Assembly (NCBI RefSeq): GCF_030814315.1
Contig: NZ_JAUSUV010000003.1
Coordinates: 186,001 to 250,000 of the forward strand
Length of the DNA stretch: 64,000 nt
DNA from: Croceifilum oryzae
Lineage (GTDB): Bacteria > Bacillota > Bacilli > Thermoactinomycetales > Thermoactinomycetaceae
Reading direction: 5' to 3'
Shown here: in pieces, positions 16,735 to 25,350 of the stretch
Layout: every line of letters starts with the position of its first letter
Position numbering within the stretch: position 1 is the stretch's first letter
Made by a program: the position numbers and the translations under genes
The notes under the pieces: model-generated
The model's input: only the letters and a program-made list of their open reading frames with translations
The model's database searches: none
Told to the model about the DNA's origin: nothing

Positions 16735-17655
16735 ATGTTTTTTAAGTTGATTCATAATGAAAATATTAAGACGTCTTTTCGGTTATCTACATGGATTATG
16801 TTGGGGCTCTTGGTAGTTGTTGTACTACTAAACACATTTGTGGGAGGGTATAAACAGCCAGCTGATGGACAAGCGGACTTAAAGAAGGGGATCGAGAAGA
16901 ATACAGCAATACTAAATGATAAAGAGGTAGACGAAGATACAAAGGAGACGGTACAAAAGGAAATAGCAAAAAGTGAATATCTCTTGACCCATAATATCAA
17001 ACCATACACGATACATACATATTTAAATGATGAACAAGGGGCGATTATTTTCTTCAGTGCTTTCTTCGGGATCATTATCGCTGCTAATAGTGTAGCAAGT
17101 GAATTCTCAACGGGAACGATTAAGTTATTGTTAATTAGACCCATCCATCGGCTTAAAATATTACTTTCAAAATACGTTTCTGCGCTGATTTCTACAGCTT
17201 TCTTACTACTATTAGGGGTCCTTCTTTCCTTAATAGCAGGTGGACTATTGCTTGGTTTTGAGGGAATCACTGCACCTCATGCTGTGATGCAAGGGGACCA
17301 TCTGGTGAAGGAAACCTTCCTTTATACTTGGGGTAAAAACTTCTTGCTATCGCTTATTTTACCATTTTTTGTAATTACATTCACATTTATGATTTCAACG
17401 GTATTTCGCAGTAATGGACTAGCAATCGGTCTCTCAATGGCTGCTTATTTTGGAAGTAACATTGCCACAATATTTATGCTGAAATATACGTGGGTTAAGT
17501 ATACGCCATTTGTACATACGGAGTACTTGTCTTCAGGAGAAGCCCTTATTAAGGGAATGACAACTTCCTTCTCTTCGATCGTACTAGGTGCCTATTTCAT
17601 CCTCTTCCTAGCCATTGCTATGATTACTTTTAAGAAAAGGGACGTCGCCATTTAG
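16735..17655 (+). CDS. ABC-2 type permease (BcrB-like)
   Basis: ATG 16735 behind AGGAGGA; 306 aa. After TM1 there is a soluble, Lys/Glu-rich loop (residues about 35-90) and then five membrane segments, with EFSTGTIKLLLIRPIHRLKILLSKY, the conserved coupling-helix region of ABC-2 permeases. The pair with the ATPase 21 bases downstream corresponds to BcrA/BcrB-type peptide-antibiotic resistance or immunity transporters. Substrate may be an external antibiotic or the product of the small ORF upstream. No histidine kinase/regulator pair is adjacent. Confidence 0.83.
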   Translation: MFFKLIHNENIKTSFRLSTWIMLGLLVVVVLLNTFVGGYKQPADGQADLKKGIEKNTAILNDKEVDEDTKETVQKEIAKSEYLLTHNIKPYTIHTYLNDEQGAIIFFSAFFGIIIAANSVASEFSTGTIKLLLIRPIHRLKILLSKYVSALISTAFLLLLGVLLSLIAGGLLLGFEGITAPHAVMQGDHLVKETFLYTWGKNFLLSLILPFFVITFTFMISTVFRSNGLAIGLSMAAYFGSNIATIFMLKYTWVKYTPFVHTEYLSSGEALIKGMTTSFSSIVLGAYFILFLAIAMITFKKRDVAI

Positions 17656-17676
17656 AGAGAAAGGGGAATGGGTCAT

Positions 17677-18588
17677 ATGAAAAAAGCAATTGTACAGATA
17701 AAAGACTTGAAAAAGGTAATTAGAGGGAAAGAAATCATCAAAGGTTTAACATTTGATATCTATCCAGGTGAAGTCTTTGGTTTTCTAGGACCAAATGGAG
17801 CCGGAAAAACGACAACCATTCGGATGATGGTAGGCCTCACCTCAGTATCAGCTGGAGATATAACCATTGACGGTAACAGCATTCAGAAGAATTTCGAGAA
17901 GGCTGTTGCAAAGGTTGGTGCCATTGTAGAAAATCCGGATATGTATAAATTCTTGTCGGGATATCAAAATTTAAAGCAATATGCTCGTATGGTGGGCGCT
18001 ACAGAAAGTCGTATCAATGAAATCGTGAAATTGGTCGGTCTGGAGAATGCGATTCATAATAAGGTGAAGACGTACTCTCTTGGTATGAGACAACGTCTCG
18101 GATTGGCCCAGGCACTCCTTCATCAGCCTTCTGTCCTCATTTTGGATGAGCCAACGAATGGACTCGATCCAGCCGGGATTCGTGAATTACGTGATTATCT
18201 ACGGAAACTAGCCCGTGAAGAGGATATAGCTGTGATTGTTTCGAGTCATTTGCTAAGTGAGATGGAACTCATGTGTGATCGAATTGGAATTATTGAACAA
18301 GGTAAGCTGGTAAAAGTGGAGGATATGAATGAGTTTATCCATGGGGATAATCAAGAGACTCCAGTCATTTTCCAAGTAGAACCGCTTGACCTCGCAGAAC
18401 GCCATGTGAGAGAGCAGTTCCCGAATAGTAAGGTAGCTATAAAAGATAATGGACTCGTCCTTTCTATTAATAGAGAAGACATCTCGGAAGTAAGTAGTTT
18501 TCTTCTTCACAATGGAGTCCGCTTATATGGTATTCAAAGCAAAGCGAAATCATTGGAAGATCGCTTCCTAGAGGTTACGGCTCAGTAA
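17677..18588 (+). CDS. ABC transporter ATPase (BcrA-like)
   Basis: The start ATG 17677 is about ten bases from AAAGGGG; an in-frame ATG at 17668 is too close to it. 303 aa. Walker A GPNGAGKTTT, Q-loop, signature YSLGMRQRLGLAQALLHQP, Walker B VLILDEPTNGLDP and switch SSHLLSEME are intact. YSLGMRQRLGLA and the roughly 80-residue C-terminal extension are typical of the BcrA/BceA-type drug-resistance ATPases. It is paired with the permease before it and followed 17 bases later by a VOC-fold gene, so the three probably form one transcript. Confidence 0.87.
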   Translation: MKKAIVQIKDLKKVIRGKEIIKGLTFDIYPGEVFGFLGPNGAGKTTTIRMMVGLTSVSAGDITIDGNSIQKNFEKAVAKVGAIVENPDMYKFLSGYQNLKQYARMVGATESRINEIVKLVGLENAIHNKVKTYSLGMRQRLGLAQALLHQPSVLILDEPTNGLDPAGIRELRDYLRKLAREEDIAVIVSSHLLSEMELMCDRIGIIEQGKLVKVEDMNEFIHGDNQETPVIFQVEPLDLAERHVREQFPNSKVAIKDNGLVLSINREDISEVSSFLLHNGVRLYGIQSKAKSLEDRFLEVTAQ

Positions 18589-18605
18589 AGGAAGGGGATC
18601 GTGAT

Positions 18606-18974
18606 ATGACTTTTCAATTTCAAGGACTTGATCATATTCAGTTGGCGGCACCAGCATATAGTGAAGAGAAAGCACGTGCTTTTTTCGGTAATATCCTTGG
18701 GATGAATGAAATCCCTAAGCCAGATAATCTAAAGAAGCGTGGAGGAGTTTGGTTTGCAGTGGGGACACAGCAACTACATATTGGCATTCAAAAAGACTTT
18801 TCTCCAGCTCTAAAAGCACATCCTGCATTTCAGGTGAAAAATCTAGATGGATTGCGTGAACAACTCATTCACAATGAAATCGTCGTAATAGACGATGAAC
18901 CATTAGAAGGTGCGAATCGTTTTTACGTCCAGGATCCATTTGGTAATCGCATTGAATTTTTAGAAAGAGTATAG
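18606..18974 (+). CDS. VOC-fold (glyoxalase/bleomycin-resistance) protein
   Basis: 122 aa from ATG 18606 with GAAGGGG upstream. FQGLDHIQLAAPAYSEEKARAFFGNILGM is the first beta-alpha-beta-beta-beta module with metal-binding His; FYVQDPFGNRIEFLE is the second, with the metal-binding Glu at its end. Members are dioxygenases, glyoxalases or antibiotic-binding/resistance proteins. Downstream position in an export operon suggests a resistance or detoxification role, but this is context only. The strong stem-loop at 18980 ends the unit. Confidence 0.8.
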   Translation: MTFQFQGLDHIQLAAPAYSEEKARAFFGNILGMNEIPKPDNLKKRGGVWFAVGTQQLHIGIQKDFSPALKAHPAFQVKNLDGLREQLIHNEIVVIDDEPLEGANRFYVQDPFGNRIEFLERV

Positions 18975-18979
18975 GCTTT

Positions 18980-19033
18980 CAACAGTAAGCCCTCACTTCT
19001 CGATGAGTAGAGATGTGAGGGCTTATTGTTGAG
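18980..19033. terminator. Long stem-loop after the ABC/VOC unit
   Basis: CAACAGTAAGCCCTCAC pairs with GTGAGGGCTTATTGTTG (one mismatch), loop about 18 bases. There is no long T-run, so it may be a terminator helped by other signals or an RNA stabiliser. Confidence 0.65.
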
Positions 19034-19224
19034 TATTGAGGGTGTTTCTTCTATGTTTCAGAGAATCACCCCAGTGGTATGTACAATTTAAGATGTTCTA
19101 TTGTAGCATTTTGAATCAGGGAGAATCTGAATGTGAAATTGTACTCATTTTCAACAAAAAACCGTACATAACTCGTTTTCACTTTTTGATAGAATAAAGG
19201 TATTACATAGACGGGGGTATTGAT

Positions 19225-20199
19225 ATGTTTAAAAGTTTATTTGCTAAATTTGGTCATGGTTCTGCAAAGGTGGACTTAATATTGGATAAGCAATCTTTTA
19301 CACTGGGAGAGGCTGTTAGTGGAAGCCTTATGATTCAAGGTGGAGAGGTAGAGCAGAAGATCAACCGAATTGATATCGATTTCGTAGTGAGTATTCGAAA
19401 AGATGGTCATGAATACAAACAAGTGATTCAAACGTTTCCGTTCCATCATACATTTCATATTCAACCTTCAGAGAGACGCACTTTCCCATTTTCGTACACA
19501 ATGCCTCATAACTTACTTGTATCAGGTTCTTCAGTGGCGTATTTCTTTAAAACTCGTTTAGACATCGCAGGCGGAGTTGATTCTTCAGATCGTGATTTTG
19601 TTCACATTGATCCTCCAGTCCGTCTTCAACAAGTCATCCATGCGTTCCAACAACTTGGTTTCCACGAAAAATATGATTCACGTTCATTTGACGGATATAT
19701 GCAAGAATTTGCGTTTGCACCAACTAATTATTTCCGAGATAAAGTGCAGGAAGTAGAATTTAGAGCCGCGATCGAAGAAGGCGGAATACGGTTACTTTTA
19801 GAAGTTGATTTATACTCATTCTTTGGCGAAAGGGAGATCAAGCGCGAAATTTGGCTTACGAATGAAATGCTAAATCAGACTTCGGACTTGGTCCAGCATT
19901 TAAACCAAGTGGTTACAGAGATCGTGAACGATCCAAGTATGTACTCTCAAGGATATTCAGGATATTTTCACCATGGACAAAACGCACATCATGGGCATCA
20001 CGGACATCGTCATCATCATTATGGTCATGGACATCATCGTAGTCATTCCTCGGGTGGAATGGGCAAAGCTGCGATGGGGGCTATCGGAGGCTTTGCCGCG
20101 GGTATGATCGCAGCTGAAGTAATGGACGAGGTCTTCGATGGTGCGGAAGATTTGGCAGGCGGATTTGATGACTTCTTTGGCGACGATGGAGAAGTGTAA
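19225..20199 (+). CDS. spo0M: Sporulation-control protein Spo0M
   Basis: 324 aa; ATG 19225 after a GGGGG stretch. MFKSLFAKFGHGSAKVDLIL, GEAVSGSLMIQGG, and FPFSYTMPHNLLVSGSSVAYFFKTRLDIAGGVDSSDRD are Spo0M hallmarks: two arrestin-like beta-sandwich domains (about 1-125 and 130-235). Spo0M influences entry into sporulation in Bacillus and localises at the septum. The C-terminus is unusual: residues about 245-275 are extremely His-rich (HGHHGHRHHHYGHGHH), followed by a Gly/Ala hydrophobic stretch and an acidic end (DEVFDGAEDLAGGFDDFFGDD). The B. subtilis protein has a shorter and much less His-rich tail. Metal binding by this tail is an inference. Monocistronic, strong terminator after. Confidence 0.88.
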   Translation: MFKSLFAKFGHGSAKVDLILDKQSFTLGEAVSGSLMIQGGEVEQKINRIDIDFVVSIRKDGHEYKQVIQTFPFHHTFHIQPSERRTFPFSYTMPHNLLVSGSSVAYFFKTRLDIAGGVDSSDRDFVHIDPPVRLQQVIHAFQQLGFHEKYDSRSFDGYMQEFAFAPTNYFRDKVQEVEFRAAIEEGGIRLLLEVDLYSFFGEREIKREIWLTNEMLNQTSDLVQHLNQVVTEIVNDPSMYSQGYSGYFHHGQNAHHGHHGHRHHHYGHGHHRSHSSGGMGKAAMGAIGGFAAGMIAAEVMDEVFDGAEDLAGGFDDFFGDDGEV

Positions 20200-20215
20200 A
20201 GCTGTAAGATTTTTC

Positions 20216-20262
20216 GAACAAAAAACATTCATTTCTCGTTTGAGGAATGGATGTTTTTTGTT
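20216..20262 (+). terminator. Terminator after spo0M
   Basis: About 20-bp stem (AACAAAAAACATTCATT... with ...AATGGATGTTTTTTGTT, one G-T), four-base loop, ending in a T-rich tract. Confidence 0.82.
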
Positions 20263-20474
20263 TGTTGATTTCTGGGTATACAATATTAGATTTGTTGTTG
20301 ATGTATTATAGTATTATATTAACTTTATGAAAGTAGGCAGTTCTTAAGGTATCTTACAAAATAGTAAGTTAAGCGTAAGGTTATCATATGGTTTTTAGTA
20401 GAGATTCCATTTACTATAGAGTGGTAGAAAACGGATTTACTTGTTTATATCAACAATGAGGGGGGACAAAATTT

Positions 20475-21164
20475 ATGATAAAAACACTATTTACAAAGTC
20501 TAATTTAATAGCGCTTGCTTCCATTTTGTCGATCCCATTGCTAGGACTTATCTATCAATTTCTAAATCGTCCACAGGAAAAAGTATATAGTTTAGTAACG
20601 AGTTTCGATCAACAAACCCCTCTACTAAAAATATTTGTTATACCCTATATGTTTTGGTATGCTTTTGTGTTTATTACGTTGCTTTACTTAATGTTTAAAA
20701 ATCGCAAGGTTTATTATGAAACGTTATTGCAATATAATCTCGGACTATTAATTTGCTATAGTATTTATATCATTTATCAAACGCATGTACCGCGTCCTGT
20801 AGTTGAGGGAAATGACTTTTTGAGCCAAATGTTGCAATGGATTTATCAGAGTGATGCACCTTATAACTGTTTTCCGAGTATCCATGTTCTGACTACCTAT
20901 GTGGTAATGAGAGCGGTTCTGAAAATAACGGATGTATCCCGCTTGGTGAAAATCTTGACAGCAGTGATGGCTTTTCTCATTATTGCTTCGACTGTATTCA
21001 TTAGACAGCATGTGATCTTAGATATAGTAGGTGCAGTTCTGGTAGTGGAAGGATTAATGGTGCTTACATTATTAGTGAAACAAAGTCGACGGAGAGAAGT
21101 TTTTGTTGCGGATCAACGGATCGCAGATACAAGTACTTTCAAGACGTTGAAGCGTGGGGCATAG
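20475..21164 (+). CDS. PAP2-family lipid phosphatase
   Basis: ATG 20475 follows GAGGGGG; 229 aa, six membrane segments. The PAP2 signature is recognisable: VPRPVVEGNDF (motif 1 Arg-Pro), CFPSIHVLTTY (motif 2, S-x-H) and TVFIRQHVILDIVGAVLV (motif 3, R-x5-H-x3-D). Motif 1 lacks the upstream Lys of KxxxxxxRP, as in the Bacillus inositol-phosphatase-like subgroup. Likely substrates are lipid phosphates such as C55-PP or phosphatidylglycerophosphate on the outer face. Monocistronic: the hairpin at 21181 follows. Confidence 0.82.
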   Translation: MIKTLFTKSNLIALASILSIPLLGLIYQFLNRPQEKVYSLVTSFDQQTPLLKIFVIPYMFWYAFVFITLLYLMFKNRKVYYETLLQYNLGLLICYSIYIIYQTHVPRPVVEGNDFLSQMLQWIYQSDAPYNCFPSIHVLTTYVVMRAVLKITDVSRLVKILTAVMAFLIIASTVFIRQHVILDIVGAVLVVEGLMVLTLLVKQSRRREVFVADQRIADTSTFKTLKRGA

Positions 21165-21180
21165 TAAGCTGGAAACTGAT

Positions 21181-21220
21181 AAAACATGGTTGTATTTATG
21201 CAACTATGTTTTATTTTTTT
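21181..21220 (+). terminator. Terminator after the PAP2 gene
   Basis: AAAACATGGTTG (21181-21192) pairs with CAACTATGTTTT (21201-21212; one mismatch), followed by ATTTTTTT. Confidence 0.8.
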
Positions 21221-21285
21221 GCATATACATATTTTGATGACCTTTTAACATAAAAAATTCTCAATAATAGGAGGGTGTTGTTGAG

Positions 21286-22272
21286 GTGAATAATATGAAA
21301 TCCTTTTCAGGAGATGATTGGGTACCTCCTATTATGGGTTCTTATATGGATGGTATTGGCCATACTCCGCTTGTGCGGTTGTGTTCTCTGTTTCGAGAGA
21401 CAAGTATTTGTTTATATGCCAAGCTTGAGATGTTAAATCCTGGCGGAAGTATGAAGGACCGTCCAGCGAGGTATATCATTGAGCAAGGTCTTCGTGATGG
21501 TACTTTTCAACCGGATACTCATCTGATTGAAAGCACATCAGGGAATTTAGGGATTGGTCTTGCGTTGGTGGCCCAGTTTTATGGGTTGCCCTTTACGTGT
21601 GTAGTGGATCCCAAAATTACAAAAACAAACTTGCACATGCTTGGTTGCCTTGGAGCCCAGGTCGATATGGTTCATGAACCTGACGAACATGGTGGATACT
21701 TACAGACACGGATTCGTAGGGTTCAGGAGTTATTAGAAAAGATCCCTAATTCTTCATGGGTAAACCAGTATGCAAACCCGCTAAACTGGCAAGCTCATTA
21801 CTATGGTACAGGGAGTGAGATTGTAAAACAAATCGACGGTTCAATCGATTATTTGGTTTGTGCGGTGAGCACGACGGGGAGTATACTAGGGATTTCGCGC
21901 AGAGTAAGAGAGGCGTTTCCTGATGTGAAAGTGATTGCAGTCGATGCGGTCGGATCGGTGATCTTCGGTACTCCTTCTCTTCCACGGGAACTCCCGGGAA
22001 TTGGTGCCAGCCGTGTACCTGAGTTGTTTACGCCTGATGAGATTGATCAAGTGATTCATGTAAATGATCGGGAATCAGTTGAGGGTTGTTATCGGTTATT
22101 GGAGCGAGAGAGGATTTTTGCTGGAGGATCATCTGGCTCGATTGTGGCGGCACTGCAAAAGCTAGTGCCCCAGTTGCCGAGTCATTCTAGGGTAGTTACG
22201 GTACTGCCAGATCGTGGGGAGAGGTATTTGGATAGTGTGTATGACAAGGAATGGGTGAATAAGCTCCCTTAG
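21286..22272 (+). CDS. sbnA: SbnA-like PLP enzyme, 2,3-diaminopropionate pathway
   Basis: 328 aa. The start may be GTG 21286 (AGGAGGG upstream) or ATG 21295. PLP fold type II: NPGGSMKDRPARYII (Schiff-base Lys in SMKDRPA), STSGNLGIGLAL (phosphate loop), CVVDPKITKTNL, VSTTGSILG, and near the end FAGGSSGS and LPDRGERYLD. IGASRVPEL and GYLQTRI match SbnA, the N-(1-amino-1-carboxyl-2-ethyl)glutamate synthase of staphyloferrin B and zwittermicin-type Dap biosynthesis, rather than cysteine synthase (TSGNTG). SbnA acts with the dehydrogenase SbnB, which is not adjacent here; the neighbours are a PAP2 gene and a phospholipase C. So it is an orphan in this window. Confidence 0.85.
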   Translation: MNNMKSFSGDDWVPPIMGSYMDGIGHTPLVRLCSLFRETSICLYAKLEMLNPGGSMKDRPARYIIEQGLRDGTFQPDTHLIESTSGNLGIGLALVAQFYGLPFTCVVDPKITKTNLHMLGCLGAQVDMVHEPDEHGGYLQTRIRRVQELLEKIPNSSWVNQYANPLNWQAHYYGTGSEIVKQIDGSIDYLVCAVSTTGSILGISRRVREAFPDVKVIAVDAVGSVIFGTPSLPRELPGIGASRVPELFTPDEIDQVIHVNDRESVEGCYRLLERERIFAGGSSGSIVAALQKLVPQLPSHSRVVTVLPDRGERYLDSVYDKEWVNKLP

Positions 22273-22396
22273 CAACGAATTAATTCTGAATGATGAGTTA
22301 AATAATTCTTTTGAATCGTTTATAATGAAGGTGAATCTATCAAATGATAAATGGGTAGATTGTAAGAGTTCATTGTAACGCGAAGGGGAGAGCTTT

Positions 22397-23236
22397 GTGA
22401 AAAGTAAGGGTAGAATTATGTTTGCTAGTATACTTCTAGTAGCAAGTACCATTTTTCCGCTTCAAGCAGCAGCAAGTGTAGATCCTTCTCATTCTATAAA
22501 CCCTAATTGGACAACGGGTCATCCACACGAGGAAGGAACAAATTCTCATCTGTGGATTGTTTCACGAAGTATAGACATCATGACAGGAAGTAATGAAGTA
22601 CAGTCGCAAGAAGTATCGCTGTTGAAAAAATGGAAAGATGATCTGGCACAAGGTTTATATGATGCAGACCATATCGTAACGTATAACAATTTTGGAACGT
22701 TTAGCTCTCACTTTTATGATCCTGATACGGGTAGTAGCTACCTACCGGGTGTGAAAACGGCTAAAGAAACAGGGGTTAAGTATTTCCACATGGCTGGAGA
22801 GGCGTATCGAAGCAAGGATGTAAAACAGGCTTTTTATTATCTGGGATTATCCCTCCATTTCTTGACAGATTTGACCCAGCCCATGCATTCATCAAACTTC
22901 ACAAGTGCGACGATGCCATGGGGGTTTCATTCTAAGTTTGAGGATTTTGTAGATAGTTTTAAAGAGAATTACAAGGTTACAGATCATGTTGGATACTGGA
23001 ATTTTTCAAATACGGCTGAAGGTTGGCTACATAAAGCGGCTGTTCAATCGAAAAAAGATGCCCCAGGGATCTTAAATTCTCAAGTTTTTGATTGGTATAC
23101 GAGAGCGACTTTCTCGGATTATTATGCGGCAAAGTGGCGGGAAGAAGTGATTCCGACTGCTGGAAAAAGACTGATCGAAGCACAACGTACGACGGCTGGG
23201 TTTCTTCATTTTTGGTTTGAGACGTATGTGAATTAA
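22397..23236 (+). CDS. plc: Secreted zinc-dependent phospholipase C
   Basis: GTG 22397 with AGGGGAGA upstream; 279 aa. Signal peptide (residues 1-26, ending AAAS), then a short pro-piece; the mature N-terminus is probably the Trp of NWTTGHPHEEG, since in the B. cereus enzyme the N-terminal Trp is a zinc ligand. Then GTNSHLWIVSRSIDIM (His), LYDADHIVTYN (Asp), TFSSHFYDPDTG (His), LGLSLHFLTDLTQPMHSSNF (His, Asp, His) and GFHSKFEDFVD (His, Glu): all nine ligands of phosphatidylcholine-preferring phospholipase C are present. The match is along the full length. In B. cereus the enzyme works together with a sphingomyelinase; the EEP protein at 5855 may be the partner here, though 14 kb away. Confidence 0.92.
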   Translation: MKSKGRIMFASILLVASTIFPLQAAASVDPSHSINPNWTTGHPHEEGTNSHLWIVSRSIDIMTGSNEVQSQEVSLLKKWKDDLAQGLYDADHIVTYNNFGTFSSHFYDPDTGSSYLPGVKTAKETGVKYFHMAGEAYRSKDVKQAFYYLGLSLHFLTDLTQPMHSSNFTSATMPWGFHSKFEDFVDSFKENYKVTDHVGYWNFSNTAEGWLHKAAVQSKKDAPGILNSQVFDWYTRATFSDYYAAKWREEVIPTAGKRLIEAQRTTAGFLHFWFETYVN

Positions 23237-23246
23237 TATATCTAAA

Positions 23247-23300
23247 CACAAAAAAAGAATGGCTAGTGATTACAACAATCTAGCCATTCTTTTTTTGTGT
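23247..23300. terminator. Bidirectional terminator between plc and the TPR regulator
   Basis: A 19-bp perfect stem (CACAAAAAAAGAATGGCTA and its complement) with A-run/T-run ends and a 15-base loop; it serves both convergent genes. Confidence 0.85.
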
Positions 23301-23319
23301 TGTCTTTTTAGAAAAGTGG

Positions 23320-24615
23320 TTAATCATCTGGTGGGTCGTTTACAAATCCGAACATACCAATCCCTCCTTGGGTAGTGGATTTTATAAAGATAGAACGGAA
23401 TAATTCCAAGTATTCCTCATGTATAGACATTTTTAAATGATGAGATATATCTAATAATAAGGTTAGAGTATATCTAACCATGTTGTCAAGATTCAGTCTA
23501 GTTGCTATCCTCCGAGCGGAATCTAGGTACTGTAAAGCAGATTCCATCTTTTTTTGATGATAATGTGCTTCTCCCATAGCGGTGAGAGTTTTTGCGTGGT
23601 AGTAGTCATCACTTTTGGAAAGTGTTAATGCGATTTCTAGGTGCTGTTTTGCATCCTCAAACTGTCCTTGTTGCAGATAGATCTTTGCTAGTTGTATATA
23701 AGTCGTAGAAGCAAGGACTTTTCTTCTGATTTTTGATTGAAGTCGGTTTGCCTCTTCAAAGTAAACCTTAGCCACCTGCAAATTCCCCAACCTTGCAAAT
23801 GCGTATCCAATGGATGAAAGAAATTCAAAAGTACGGTCGACGTTTTTTTCTAACCTAGCTAAATCAAAGCCAATTTTCGCAATCTCTACAGCTTCTTGAA
23901 AACGTTCTTGTTTGATAAGAATTTCGCTTCTAATCTGATACAGATTAAGACGCGCGTCTGAAAACTCTAGATAAGAACGATCATCCCAGTATTTTTCAAT
24001 AAGATTAAGTGCTTCATTATCTCTATCCATTTTCTCTAAAATGGAAGCTTGGTTAATTCGAAGCAACATATAAGTATAAACACGCTCGCCTTCTGTTCGA
24101 AAAGCATCAATCCCTCGATGGATGGCTTGTATTGCCTGTAATAATCTGTTTTGTCGATGTAAAACCTGTGAAATTCCATAGTAACTAGATGATACTAGAT
24201 TGTGATGTAGAGACTTCCCCGATTCAGTAGCGATCTTTATTACAGCGTTGTAGTATTTGATAGCTAGATCGTACTGCTCATTCATTTTAGCGTGTTTGGC
24301 TCGGATGTGGGTTGCATACATCTCCAAGTTGGTATTTTTTCCAAAAAGATGTACTTGCTGTGATTCTATTTGACGAAGATGTTCCATAGCTTTTGATGGG
24401 TTCTGAGTAAGTTCCCACTCAATGAGCTTGATGTACTGGGAGATATCAAGTTCAATTGGTGCAACCTCTTCACTTAGAAAATTTTCTAAATGAAGCTTGA
24501 ATAAATCACAAACCTTTTGAACCTTGTCCCGATCTACCCTGAAGTATCCTTTCTCAATGTTATACAAGTGAGAGGATGATATACCTGTCTCGATGGAAAC
24601 GTCGTCTTGGTGCAT
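23320..24615 (-). CDS. HTH-TPR regulator (PlcR/NprR/RRNPP-like), N-terminus damaged
   Basis: 431 aa from ATG 24615. The frame contains most of an HTH_3 domain (MHQDDVSIETGISSSHLYNIEKGY, helices 2-4) and then about ten TPR helices, as in the quorum-responsive PlcR, NprR, PrgX and AimR proteins and related Thermoactinomycetaceae regulators (AIKYYNAVIKI, EALNLIEKYW, GNLQVAKVYFEEANRL, GQFEDAKQHLEIAL, MESALQYLDSARR). But helix 1 is missing: in the same frame upstream are the codons for LAQAIKEARIARK, after which a TAA stops the frame. A separate frame just before it has a proper ribosome site and ATG at 24680. So the 5' end appears frameshifted. Ligand likely a small peptide in this family, not identified here. 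Confidence 0.72.
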   Translation of the reverse strand: MHQDDVSIETGISSSHLYNIEKGYFRVDRDKVQKVCDLFKLHLENFLSEEVAPIELDISQYIKLIEWELTQNPSKAMEHLRQIESQQVHLFGKNTNLEMYATHIRAKHAKMNEQYDLAIKYYNAVIKIATESGKSLHHNLVSSSYYGISQVLHRQNRLLQAIQAIHRGIDAFRTEGERVYTYMLLRINQASILEKMDRDNEALNLIEKYWDDRSYLEFSDARLNLYQIRSEILIKQERFQEAVEIAKIGFDLARLEKNVDRTFEFLSSIGYAFARLGNLQVAKVYFEEANRLQSKIRRKVLASTTYIQLAKIYLQQGQFEDAKQHLEIALTLSKSDDYYHAKTLTAMGEAHYHQKKMESALQYLDSARRIATRLNLDNMVRYTLTLLLDISHHLKMSIHEEYLELFRSIFIKSTTQGGIGMFGFVNDPPDD

Positions 24616-24680
24616 TTTTCGAGCGATCCTAGCCTCTTTAATTGCTTGAGCCAGTAATTATTTACTAAAATAAGTGCCAT
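24616..24680 (-). pseudogene. Frameshifted 5' end of the TPR regulator
   Basis: On the minus strand GAGGTG (24691-24686) and ATG 24680 open MALILVNN. Switching to the -1 frame near 24654 gives LAQAIKEARIARKM, which fits directly as helix 1 of the HTH in the downstream ORF. A single insertion/deletion, or a programmed frameshift, therefore separates start from gene. Sequencing error is also possible. Confidence 0.55.
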
Positions 24681-24914
24681 TTTTTCACCTCATTTTGGAG
24701 CGGCGAGAGGATTCCAATGGAATGTGGAGCGCAACAGGTTGTATGGGAAAGGGTAGGAGTTAAAATACAAAGAAGTATATTGGATTCCTTTATCTCAACT
24801 GCATAAATTGTAGATAATTCCAAATTTTTGTATTTTTATCGTAACATAGTAGACTATAGTCAGGAAACATCCTAGTAGATAATTGCGAAAGCTTGATAAA
24901 GAGAGGGGAAAAAC

Positions 24915-25196
24915 ATGCTACGGTTTCATATCAAAGCCAAGTCTTTAGAAGCCTTAAAATGTTCTAGATTAGCCTTAAAACAAGTATTTGACCTGGAAGA
25001 ACGTCGGACCACCCAATTACCTGACGAAACTACGGAAGCAGTCTATGTTGCTACACGTAGAAAGACAGAGCAGACACTTGTTATCACAACTGACACGAAA
25101 GTGAAGATTTATCTACCAAACATCACATGGAAAAAATTCGAAATGGACAACAACACCATTTTTTATGGACATGGGTATGATATTTTTTCCGATTAG
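24915..25196 (+). CDS. Small hypothetical protein
   Basis: 93 aa from ATG 24915, preceded by GAGAGGGG. It is divergent from the TPR regulator with about 230 bases between, room for shared control. Predicted mixed alpha/beta, no signal or membrane segment: MLRFHIKAKSLEALKCSRLALKQVFD, then YVATRRKTEQTLVITTDTKVKIYLP. I do not recognise the family. It may be a target or partner of the regulator. Confidence 0.6.
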   Translation: MLRFHIKAKSLEALKCSRLALKQVFDLEERRTTQLPDETTEAVYVATRRKTEQTLVITTDTKVKIYLPNITWKKFEMDNNTIFYGHGYDIFSD

Positions 25197-25302
25197 ACTT
25201 GTTTTTCCCTCATTTATCTAATTTCGCCATTTATTTACTGATAACCTGTTCTCAGACTTTACCCTCTATCATGTTAATTGAGTTAGGAGGAGGCACGACC
25301 TT

Positions 25303-25350
25303 ATGTACAGACTGTTTGTAGGCGATCCGCCTTTAGAAGCAGGAATCTAG
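25303..25350 (+). CDS. 15-residue ORF with strong ribosome site
   Basis: AGGAGGAGG (25285-25293) with ideal spacing precedes ATG 25303, encoding MYRLFVGDPPLEAGI. It lies in the gap (25197-25493) between the hypothetical gene and the secreted protein gene and close to an RRNPP-type regulator, whose family uses short peptides. It lacks the export signal of usual pre-pro-peptides, so this is only a possibility. Nothing else is seen in the gap. Confidence 0.3.
   Translation: MYRLFVGDPPLEAGI

Noticed and set aside
16752-17270. 172-codon minus-strand ORF in the ABC permease
   Set aside because: Antisense to a clear permease gene; no ribosome site.
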